Shown: one piece after another, positions 1-4,789 of the stretch
Layout: every line of letters starts with the position of its first letter
Numbering within the stretch: the first letter of the stretch is position 1
NCBI GenBank assembly: GCA_030681145.1
Contig: JAUXXK010000426.1
Location: forward strand, 1 to 5,332
DNA: 5,332 nucleotides
Source of the DNA: Methanobacteriaceae archaeon
GTDB lineage: Archaea; Methanobacteriota; Methanobacteria; Methanobacteriales; Methanobacteriaceae
Reading direction: 5' to 3'
The notes under the pieces: model-generated
Told to the model about the DNA's origin: nothing
The model's input: only the letters and a program-made list of their open reading frames with translations
The model's database searches: none
Program-made: the position numbers and the translations under genes

Positions 1-384
1 TTTTATTTTCTTTATTCACCATATATTTTTAGTTTAAGAATGATAATTCATGGAAAAGTTTAATTATATAACCCATATTCCTTTTGATTTTGGATCACGC
101 TTCTAAAAAATCATAAATATGAATCTAAATCACTTAAATCATCAATGGCCAGTGATTTACCAATAATAATTATTGGCCTTTAATTGTATCATTATGATAA
201 TCAAAAATTATTGAGGTTATCTAAACAAATTTAGCAGAGTTTTTTCTTTTGATTTGGGAATAGATATTCTCATCAGAAAGTTATATAATAATAAACTTAA
301 TTTTAACAGGTTTGTCTTAATGAATTTTTATCTTTTTTTCTTTATTTTTTCAATATTATCCCGTTAAATAAGCTAATAAACCAA
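1..384. other. AT-rich non-coding stretch
   Basis: No supportable gene lies here; all six frames are broken by frequent stops and the longest openings have no ribosome binding site. The stretch contains several short perfect inverted repeats: CCAATAAT-A-ATTATTGG at 160-176, TATCAT-T-ATGATA at 187-199 and GAATA-GA-TATTC at 258-269. The first is flanked by TGGCC at 146-150 and 174-178 and is the most GC-containing element of the spacer. No T-tract of terminator quality follows it, so I do not call it a terminator. A start-like ATG on the minus strand at 22-20 reads off the left edge for seven codons without a stop, but it lacks a Shine-Dalgarno sequence. Confidence 0.6.
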
Positions 385-400
385 AAATTTATCTATAAAT
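383..400 (+). promoter_or_regulatory. Probable archaeal promoter (BRE/TATA) of the small membrane protein gene
   Basis: An A-rich BRE-like run (CAAAAA, 382-387) is followed by the TATA-like sequence TTTATCTATAAAT (388-400). Archaeal transcription normally starts about 25 bp past the TATA centre, which here falls near 418-422, giving an inferred leader of about 35-40 nt that keeps the Shine-Dalgarno sequence at 443-450. The direct repeat TATTAG at 405-410 and 415-420 (10-bp period) lies between the TATA box and the inferred start. Confidence 0.5.
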
Positions 401-426
401 AAGTTATTAGTTAATATTAGTACATT

Positions 427-438
427 TTTTGTACAAAA
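427..438. promoter_or_regulatory. 12-bp perfect palindrome in the leader, possible operator
   Basis: TTTTGTACAAAA is a perfect dyad lying just after the inferred transcription start and 4 bp before the Shine-Dalgarno sequence. A dimeric regulator bound here would block initiation. A second GTAC sits at 420-423. In AT-rich DNA short palindromes arise by chance, so the regulatory role is inferred only from its position. Confidence 0.3.
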
Positions 439-456
439 TTGTAAGGAGGTAACAAT

Positions 457-672
457 ATGGTAAACGCAATATTAGCTGCAATAATATCTTTCTTTATACC
501 TGGATTAGGTCAGATCATTGCTGGTGAAACTCAAAAAGGTATAATATTACTTATAGCTGCAATAGTTTTGTATGTATTATACTTCATGATAATTCCATTC
601 ATTGGTATTTTATCTTTGATTTTATCTATCTACGCAGCATACGATGCATATCAAATTGCATCAGCAGCTTAA
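457..672 (+). CDS. Small two-helix membrane protein, TM2-like
   Basis: The 71-residue protein is almost entirely hydrophobic, with two predicted membrane segments (about 4-21 and 28-58, the second long enough to kink or divide at P47). The signature is F13-IPGLGQ-I20 followed by G23 and K27-G28 in the loop, and a YDAYQIA tail at 62-68. This PGLGQ...G...KG pattern is shared by TM2-type and related small archaeal and bacterial membrane proteins, usually of unknown function; here it forms the whole protein. The start is well supported by a near-perfect Shine-Dalgarno sequence AAGGAGGT at 443-450, 6 nt before ATG. The gene stands alone, with its own promoter and a hairpin terminator overlapping the stop codon. 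These strong signals suggest good expression. No enzymatic residues are visible and the biochemical role is unknown. Confidence 0.88.
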   Translation: MVNAILAAIISFFIPGLGQIIAGETQKGIILLIAAIVLYVLYFMIIPFIGILSLILSIYAAYDAYQIASAA

Positions 673-700
673 GTAATTGCAAAAATTACTTTTTTTTTTT
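671..700 (+). terminator. Intrinsic-type terminator: 8-bp stem plus T-run
   Basis: AAGTAATT (671-678) pairs perfectly with AATTACTT (684-691) around a 5-nt loop, followed directly by nine T residues (692-700). The stem begins inside the TAA stop of the small membrane protein gene (670-672). The stem is AT-rich, but the U-tract alone fits archaeal oligo-T termination. It lies between convergent genes, with 38 bp between the two stop codons; on the minus strand the hairpin has no T-run after it, so it mainly serves the plus-strand gene. Confidence 0.75.
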
Positions 701-710
701 AAAAATTTGA

Positions 711-1526
711 TTATATAATCTCTCCATTTATGGAAATTGTGTAATCTTTAATAATTATATTAGCCTTGGATTTTTCCAGTGCTCTTTTAACTATAATTTC
801 AATACCAGAACAGCAAGGAACTTCCATATGGACAATGGAAATTGATTTTATGTTTTGAGTTTTGAATATCTCTGCCAGTTTATCCACATATTGATCTATA
901 GTTTTATCTAGCTTAGGGCAGAGAATTATCAAAACTTTGTCCTTTAAGAATCTTTGGTGGAAATTAGGATACGCAAATGGCACACAGTCTGCTGCAATCA
1001 ATAAATCTGCATTTTTCAAATATGGTGCATTGGGACTTAAAAGTTGTAGTTGAACGGGCCAATTTTTCAACTCTGCAGATAAAATAGTGGGTTCTTCAAA
1101 TTTACTTTCTTTCCTGGTGATATTTTGGGCCATAGAACTTGGACAACCACAGGGTAATGGTTTGTCTTCTTTGTAATCTGGAACTTCAATATCTTTTTTT
1201 TCTAAAACTTCAAGGGCCTGAGCAATAAGATCCTTCTGGCCGTGATCATGAAGATGTTGCAAGTGAGCTTTTATCACATTTGGTCCTGATTTTATAATAT
1301 TTTCAATTACTTCATACTCGTCATAGGGCTTAGCTTCTCTGGACTCAATTTCTATAGCTCCTTCAGGACAAGTTCCAATGCAAGCCCCTAAACCATCACA
1401 AAATAAATCATTAATGAGTCTAGCTTTTCCGTCAATTACTTGCAGGGCCCCTTCAGGACATCCTACCATGCAATCACCACATCCGGTACATTTTTCCTCA
1501 TCGATTCGAATTATATCTCTTTTCAT
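711..1526 (-). CDS. 4Fe-4S ferredoxin-type protein with Cys/His-containing C-terminal domain
   Basis: This 271-residue, probably cytoplasmic protein starts with a ferredoxin-like domain (about 5-62). The first cluster motif is complete: C13-x2-C16-x2-C19-x3-C23-P. The second has only three cysteines, C43, C49 and C53-P, with leucine at position 46 where the second cysteine would be (CDGLGAC). A helical linker carries the histidine-rich stretch H88, H91, H93, H95-G-Q97. The C-terminal domain (about 122-271) adds C126-x-C128, C181, C203 and the pair C238-C239 (VPCCSG). I recall this architecture in anaerobes and methanogens as an uncharacterised iron-sulfur protein; the exact reaction is unknown, and electron transfer or redox sensing is an inference. 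ATG is preceded by GAGGGG (1532-1537) at 5 nt. It follows the hsp20 gene by 101 bp on the same strand, with a T-tract between. Confidence 0.87.
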   Translation of the reverse strand: MKRDIIRIDEEKCTGCGDCMVGCPEGALQVIDGKARLINDLFCDGLGACIGTCPEGAIEIESREAKPYDEYEVIENIIKSGPNVIKAHLQHLHDHGQKDLIAQALEVLEKKDIEVPDYKEDKPLPCGCPSSMAQNITRKESKFEEPTILSAELKNWPVQLQLLSPNAPYLKNADLLIAADCVPFAYPNFHQRFLKDKVLIILCPKLDKTIDQYVDKLAEIFKTQNIKSISIVHMEVPCCSGIEIIVKRALEKSKANIIIKDYTISINGEII

Positions 1527-1612
1527 AGCTACCCCTCTATTGATTTAATATTTAAATACCATAACAAAAATTACCCTATGGAAAAAAATAAGTGATATGA
1601 TTTAGTTTAATT

Positions 1613-1619
1613 AAAAAAA
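1613..1619 (-). terminator. Oligo-T tract after hsp20
   Basis: Read on the minus strand, seven T residues follow the hsp20 stop codon within 15 nt, and a second T7 occurs at 1582-1588. Such tracts are sufficient for termination in many archaea. This argues that hsp20 and the downstream iron-sulfur gene are mostly separate transcripts, although readthrough is possible. A TATA-like TATTTAAATA at 1549-1558 (minus strand reading) could serve the iron-sulfur gene but would leave almost no leader. Confidence 0.4.
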
Positions 1620-1627
1620 TTATTAAT

Positions 1628-2113
1628 TTAATTAATATTAACTTTATGGATTTCTTTATCCTTTTTAAAGAGCTCAATAACTAAAATTGAGTCCTTGAAT
1701 GAGGCTTTTACATTATCAGTATTTATATTAACAGGAAGGACTATGGTCCGCATAGTTTTGCCATAATTTCGTTCTTTTTGCAGATATTTATATTCTTCTT
1801 CATCTTCAAAGAGAACTTTGATCTCCACACTATCTTCGGTGATCCCGAGGTCAATATTATCTCTGTTTACACCAGGAAGATCCACCTTGATAATTATGCT
1901 ATTTTCAGTTTCTATAACATCTGTTAGAGGTTTTTGGAGTGATGTTTTATAGTCAGAAATAGTTTTTCCAAACTCTTCGGTTTTATCCTGAATGCCGGTT
2001 ATGATATCATTTAATATTTTTTCGGCATTAATCCCGTTATTTTCATCTTCAGAGTTATTAACATCAGGTTCTTCTTTTTCTTTTGTATTGAATTCTTTAG
2101 CATTTTTTTGCAT
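1628..2113 (-). CDS. Hsp20 / alpha-crystallin family small heat-shock protein
   Basis: ATP-independent chaperone that binds unfolding proteins as a large oligomer. Counting from ATG at 2113 the protein has 161 residues. The N-terminal arm (1-60) is rich in E, K, N and D. The alpha-crystallin domain (about 62-150) shows VDLPGV at 77-82, an ERNYG...RTIVLP segment at 114-127 and ASFKDSILVIEL at 137-148. The last motif is the A-x3-n-G-x-L signature with serine in place of glycine. The C-terminus ends in V158-N-I160, matching the I/V-x-I/V tail that docks on a neighbouring subunit. The longest open frame starts at GTG 2122, but that GTG lies in a Shine-Dalgarno-like GAGTGAT, so ATG 2113 is the better start. 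The leader and upstream inverted repeat suggest heat-responsive control, which is an inference. Confidence 0.93.
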   Translation of the reverse strand: MQKNAKEFNTKEKEEPDVNNSEDENNGINAEKILNDIITGIQDKTEEFGKTISDYKTSLQKPLTDVIETENSIIIKVDLPGVNRDNIDLGITEDSVEIKVLFEDEEEYKYLQKERNYGKTMRTIVLPVNINTDNVKASFKDSILVIELFKKDKEIHKVNIN

Positions 2114-2130
2114 AATTATCACTCTAAAAC

Positions 2131-2163
2131 TTAGTATTAACTACTAATATTTTGTTTATAGTT
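2131..2163 (-). promoter_or_regulatory. Probable hsp20 promoter with inverted repeat TTAGTA-N5-TACTAA
   Basis: On the minus strand a TATA-like CTATAAAC (2156-2163) lies about 45 bp before the ATG, placing the start of transcription near 2132-2136 and leaving a short leader with the GAGTGAT ribosome site. A perfect inverted repeat with 6-bp arms and a 5-bp spacer (2131-2136 and 2142-2147) sits between this box and the inferred start. That is where archaeal repressors commonly bind. The regulator is not identifiable from this window. Confidence 0.4.
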
Positions 2164-2373
2164 ATAGATAATATTTTTAATTTAATAAAATAAAATTTAA
2201 TTTAATCTTTTTTTCATTCAATAGAAATGAATAAATATCTAAAAAAATAATATTAATTAATAACATATTTAATTGTAGAACTAATTTTTTGATATAAAAA
2301 ATTATCCTAATTTTCATATTATTTTATCGATTGCTTTAATAGTAAAGATAATATATTAAAATACTCAAAGAAT
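2164..2373. other. Divergent AT-rich spacer between hsp20 and the ferredoxin gene
   Basis: This is the middle of a 310-bp region with no gene between two divergent transcripts. It is nearly all A and T, with stop codons in every frame. It contains an 11-bp exact direct repeat TTTAATTTAAT at 2176-2186 and 2196-2206 (20-bp period), which may be simple low-complexity sequence. A TATA-like AATATATTA at 2350-2358 is an alternative promoter for the ferredoxin operon. I see no RNA gene or riboswitch-like fold. Confidence 0.5.
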
Positions 2374-2386
2374 TATAATCTATAAT
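2374..2386 (+). promoter_or_regulatory. Candidate promoter of the ferredoxin-reductase operon
   Basis: Two TATAAT hexamers occur at 2374-2379 and 2381-2386. A box here would start transcription near 2405-2411, leaving a short leader that just includes the ribosome site AAGGT at 2411-2415. The alternative box at 2350-2358 would give a leader of about 45 nt. The sequence alone does not decide between them. Confidence 0.35.
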
Positions 2387-2423
2387 AATTAAACTCATAA
2401 TTAATTTTAAAAGGTAAGATAAG

Positions 2424-2588
2424 ATGATTGTAAAGGAATGGTGTATGTACTGTGGGGAATGCGCTGGAGTTTGCCCCCGTAATCTGATTGAAGTAAGAGA
2501 ACTCACTTTAAAGTTTACTGAAGAACATTGTAAAGAGTGCAGTTTGTGTATCCAGGTTTGCCCAGTAAAGGCCCTGGAACAGGAATAG
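2424..2588 (+). CDS. Small 2[4Fe-4S] ferredoxin, partner of geranylgeranyl reductase
   Basis: This 54-residue protein carries two complete cluster motifs: C7-x2-C10-x2-C13-x3-C17-P and C36-x2-C39-x2-C42-x3-C46-P. Each proline-terminated motif is the classical clostridial-type arrangement, with C17 and C46 each expected to ligate the opposite cluster. The length is typical of the smallest bacterial-type ferredoxins. ATG 2424 is preceded by a modest AAGGT (2411-2415), and no longer start is supported. The stop is 13 bp before the reductase start, so the two genes are very likely co-transcribed. In Methanosarcina acetivorans an adjacent ferredoxin is reported to be needed by geranylgeranyl reductase for full saturation of archaeal lipids. 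By analogy this protein delivers electrons to the downstream enzyme; that pairing is inferred from context here. Confidence 0.9.
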   Translation: MIVKEWCMYCGECAGVCPRNLIEVRELTLKFTEEHCKECSLCIQVCPVKALEQE

Positions 2589-2601
2589 ATAAGGTGTAAT
2601 G

Positions 2602-3786
2602 ATGGTTATTAAAACTGATGTATTAGTTATAGGTGCGGGACCTGCTGGATCTACTGCTGCTAAACACGCAGCCAGTGGAGGGGCTAAAGTCTTATTAATG
2701 GATAAAAAATCTGAGATTGGAGCACCAAAAAGATGTGCAGAAGGAGTATCCAATGGTGGGTTGGAGTCACTGGGAATTGAACATAATCCTCGCTGGATAA
2801 CAAGGGAACTAGATGGTGTGCGATTAATTGCTCCTGATGGAACCAATGTATGGTTAACATCTGATAAAGTAGATTTACCGGAAGCTGGATGTATATTGGA
2901 GCGAAAAGTATTTGATAAATATATGGCTATGGATGCTGCCCGTGCTGGTGCGGAGATAAAAATTAAAACTCTGGCTACCCGCATGGAACGAAATGATGAA
3001 GGATTTTTGGTGGATGCTGAATGTATGGATGAAAAATTCCAGATACAAGCAAAAATAGTTATTGCCGCAGACGGCCCGGAATCACGTGTTGCCCGATGGG
3101 CTGGTCTTCGTACTGCTGTTAAACCAAAAGATATGGAATCTGCTGCCCAGTTTGAAATGGCAGGGGTGCAAATGGAAAATAATAAATGTATTGAGTTTTA
3201 TTTTGGTAGTGTGGCCCCTGGAGGATATGCATGGGTTTTTCCTAAAGGAGATGACATCGCTAATGTGGGATTAGGAATCTTAACTACTATCACAGATAAA
3301 TCTGCATATGAACACCTATTGGAGTTTGTTAAAAACTGCCCTGCTACTCAAAATGCCCAACCAGTGGAATTAAACATAGGGGGAGACCCTGTTGGTGGTT
3401 TACCTAAAAAAATGGCTACTGATAATTTGATGGTTGTAGGAGATGCTGCTGGACAAGTAAACCCATTAACTGGTGGAGGAATCATAAGTGGGATGACTGG
3501 GGGAATGATTGCTGGTAAAGTAGCTGCTGAGGCCATAGAAGAAAATGATTTCTCTGAGAAAAAAATGAAAAAATACGAAAAAGAGTGCCGGGAAACCATT
3601 GGAGATTCCATTAACAAATATCTCAAGGTTAAAGATTATATGATGACCTTAAATGATGATGAATTAAATTCCATTGCTGATGTTTTCAAAGATAGTGATT
3701 TTGAGAAAGTAAGCACTGGTGAACTGGTTAAAAACTTGGTTAAGGTTTCTCCTAAAGCTTTAATTAAATTGGGTAAACTATTTTAA
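2602..3786 (+). CDS. Digeranylgeranylglycerophospholipid (geranylgeranyl) reductase
   Basis: FAD-dependent enzyme that hydrogenates the double bonds of geranylgeranyl chains on archaeal glycerolipid precursors, giving saturated phytanyl ether lipids; it acts at the membrane face. The 394-residue protein has the family's usual length. It starts with the Rossmann FAD motif G11-A-G13-P-A-G16 and an acidic D34 after the second strand. KRCAEGV (43-49) contains the conserved cysteine C45. IAADGPES (154-161) is the DG motif, YAWVFP (209-214) is the substrate-pocket YxWxFP motif and VVGDAAGQVNPLTGGG (278-293) is the GD flavin motif. The C-terminal part (about 310-394) is helical and lysine-rich. ATG occurs twice in tandem (2599 and 2602); GGTG at 2593-2596 gives a 5-nt spacing to 2602, so I prefer it. 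It is co-transcribed with the ferredoxin. Confidence 0.95.
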   Translation: MVIKTDVLVIGAGPAGSTAAKHAASGGAKVLLMDKKSEIGAPKRCAEGVSNGGLESLGIEHNPRWITRELDGVRLIAPDGTNVWLTSDKVDLPEAGCILERKVFDKYMAMDAARAGAEIKIKTLATRMERNDEGFLVDAECMDEKFQIQAKIVIAADGPESRVARWAGLRTAVKPKDMESAAQFEMAGVQMENNKCIEFYFGSVAPGGYAWVFPKGDDIANVGLGILTTITDKSAYEHLLEFVKNCPATQNAQPVELNIGGDPVGGLPKKMATDNLMVVGDAAGQVNPLTGGGIISGMTGGMIAGKVAAEAIEENDFSEKKMKKYEKECRETIGDSINKYLKVKDYMMTLNDDELNSIADVFKDSDFEKVSTGELVKNLVKVSPKALIKLGKLF

Positions 3787-3790
3787 CTCA

Positions 3791-3806
3791 ATTTTTATTT
3801 TTTTAT
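3791..3806 (+). terminator. Oligo-T terminator of the reductase operon
   Basis: Five and seven consecutive T residues (3792-3796 and 3798-3804) begin 6 nt after the reductase stop codon, with no clear stem before them. This is the common archaeal U-tract terminator. A further T-rich run lies at 3843-3851 and could act as a backup against reading into the convergent UbiA gene. Confidence 0.6.
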
Positions 3807-3880
3807 CTTATTTAAAATTAATATTTTAATAAATTATTTCTTATTTTTTTTAATTTAATAACAACTAGATGTATGGGTTT

Positions 3881-3925
3881 AAAAAACAATAGAACTACCA
3901 TATCATCATATATCTGTGTTCTACC
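3881..3925 (-). terminator. Hairpin plus T-tract after the UbiA gene
   Basis: On the minus strand TAGAAC (3923-3918) pairs with GTTCTA (3895-3890), extended by two G-U wobble pairs, around a 22-nt loop. The sequence TTGTTTTTT (3889-3881) follows at once. This resembles an intrinsic terminator for the leftward transcript and starts 11 nt after the UbiA stop codon. Stem stability is modest. Confidence 0.45.
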
Positions 3926-3956
3926 CGTCTATTTTTTAAAAAAACAATAGAACTAC
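3881..3956. repeat. 18-bp perfect direct repeat, copies 58 bp apart
   Basis: AAAAAACAATAGAACTAC occurs exactly at 3881-3898 and 3939-3956, and the two copies are followed by similar ATAT/ATA-CAT sequence. The right copy encodes the last six residues (VVLLFF) of the UbiA protein up to its TAA; the left copy lies in the 3' untranslated region. Between them, GTTCTA at 3918-3923 is the complement of the TAGAAC inside each copy. Two copies with a 40-bp interval are not enough for a CRISPR array; a local duplication of the gene's 3' end fits better. Confidence 0.8.
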
Positions 3957-4733
3957 TATACATACTATATAAAATATAAAAACCACCTTATGATATAAGA
4001 AATCGGCTTGTTTAATCAGCTGATCCTGGGCAAAGAAGTTGGATAAATAGAGGGGAATTGTAGCCAGAAAGGGAGGCACAATAATAATTAAAAATTGCAT
4101 AATATTCATATCCCCCATTAGCAGAATATATGCCATTAAAATACAAGATACTACAGATATACCGTGCATTAATTTCTTTTTTTCTTTATACATCATGTAG
4201 GTACCCATACCAACCACAAACATCAGAAGATAAACACTAACTGGAACCAATAATATATTACCTAAAAGTATACTACAGGATGCAACCCTCAAAACATTAT
4301 TGGTGGCTGTACTAGTAAATGGGGCTAGAAAGGTATCTTTAAGCCTAATTGGGGGTAAAGTATATAAAAGTTGATTTATTACCATTAAAAGCATAATAAT
4401 GGTAAATAATGGATTTAAATTGGCCAAAGATATGGCAAAAACAGAAAAAATCAAAAAAACAATGAAAATCAGAACGATTTTATTATCAATTGGTTGTTGT
4501 ACAAAAGCCCTATTACTTTTCTTTCTATCTTTTTTATCTATTTCTATGTCTGTTAAATCATTGAGGGAATACAATGCACCCCACAGGACCGAAACCAGAA
4601 TAAGGCCCTCTATTACTTTTAGTGGATTGAAGCTAATTTGGTATACATAAGCATATGTAATAGCCAGAAGGTACATATGTACATTTTTAGCCGCCCAACT
4701 TAATCTAGTAGATTTAATAAGAGTTAATATCAT
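3936..4733 (-). CDS. UbiA-superfamily membrane prenyltransferase
   Basis: This 265-residue protein has about seven to eight hydrophobic membrane segments. After the second it carries the first aspartate motif N58-D59-x2-D62-x3-D66, the Mg-diphosphate site of UbiA enzymes. The following loop has R70 and R75, and Y124-TLPPIRLKD (124-133) matches the Y-x-PP-R-L-K element. The usual second aspartate motif is not evident; that region reads NNVLRV (145-150) and later YKEKKKL (182-188). This recalls the decaprenyl-phosphate phosphoribosyltransferase branch, which ends the equivalent segment with a K-R-x2-E-L motif. The substrate is therefore uncertain, and I would not call it digeranylgeranylglyceryl phosphate synthase despite the convergent lipid gene. 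It is slightly short for the family. The ATG lacks a clear Shine-Dalgarno sequence. An unrecognised gene lies 56 bp upstream on the same strand. Confidence 0.85.
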   Translation of the reverse strand: MILTLIKSTRLSWAAKNVHMYLLAITYAYVYQISFNPLKVIEGLILVSVLWGALYSLNDLTDIEIDKKDRKKSNRAFVQQPIDNKIVLIFIVFLIFSVFAISLANLNPLFTIIMLLMVINQLLYTLPPIRLKDTFLAPFTSTATNNVLRVASCSILLGNILLVPVSVYLLMFVVGMGTYMMYKEKKKLMHGISVVSCILMAYILLMGDMNIMQFLIIIVPPFLATIPLYLSNFFAQDQLIKQADFLYHKVVFIFYIVCIVVLLFF

Positions 4734-4754
4734 TTTTGATCAACATTTATGTTA

Positions 4755-4763
4755 TTTTATAAA
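4755..4763 (-). promoter_or_regulatory. TATA-like box just upstream of the UbiA gene
   Basis: On the minus strand TTTATAAAA (4763-4755) has its centre about 26 bp before the ATG at 4733. A start at the usual distance would fall on or next to the start codon, giving a leaderless mRNA; this fits with the weak ribosome site (only TTGATC precedes the ATG). If real, the gene can be transcribed separately from its upstream neighbour. Confidence 0.4.
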
Positions 4764-4789
4764 CAAAAATCAATCATTATCTACATAAG

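Noticed and set aside
1..22. Start of a minus-strand gene leaving the left edge (ATG GTG AAT AAA ...)
   Set aside because: Only seven codons are visible and there is no Shine-Dalgarno sequence; it cannot be told from chance.
709..720. Perfect palindrome GATTATATAATC as a regulatory site
   Set aside because: It overlaps the stop codon of the iron-sulfur gene in a convergent AT-rich junction, where a regulatory role is unlikely.
2508..2984. 158-codon minus-strand frame opposite the ferredoxin and reductase genes
   Set aside because: It lies antisense to two well-supported genes, has a low-complexity serine/alanine/proline-rich composition and no family motif.
3062..3274. 70-codon plus-strand frame inside the reductase gene
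   Set aside because: It is fully embedded in another frame of geranylgeranyl reductase, with no ribosome site or recognisable domain.
3348..3626. 92-codon minus-strand frame inside the reductase gene
   Set aside because: Antisense shadow of a conserved coding region; its proline/serine-rich content reflects the glycine-rich flavin motif read backwards.
3881..3956. Minimal CRISPR array (two 18-bp repeats with a 40-bp spacer)
   Set aside because: Only two copies, the repeat is shorter than typical, one copy is coding sequence of the UbiA gene, and no cas gene is present.
4399..4650. 83-codon plus-strand frame opposite the UbiA gene
   Set aside because: Antisense to a clear membrane protein gene, with no ribosome site and no recognisable domain.
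3936..4733. Assignment as digeranylgeranylglyceryl phosphate synthase acting just before the neighbouring reductase
   Set aside because: The second aspartate motif expected for that enzyme is not visible and the genes are convergent rather than co-transcribed.
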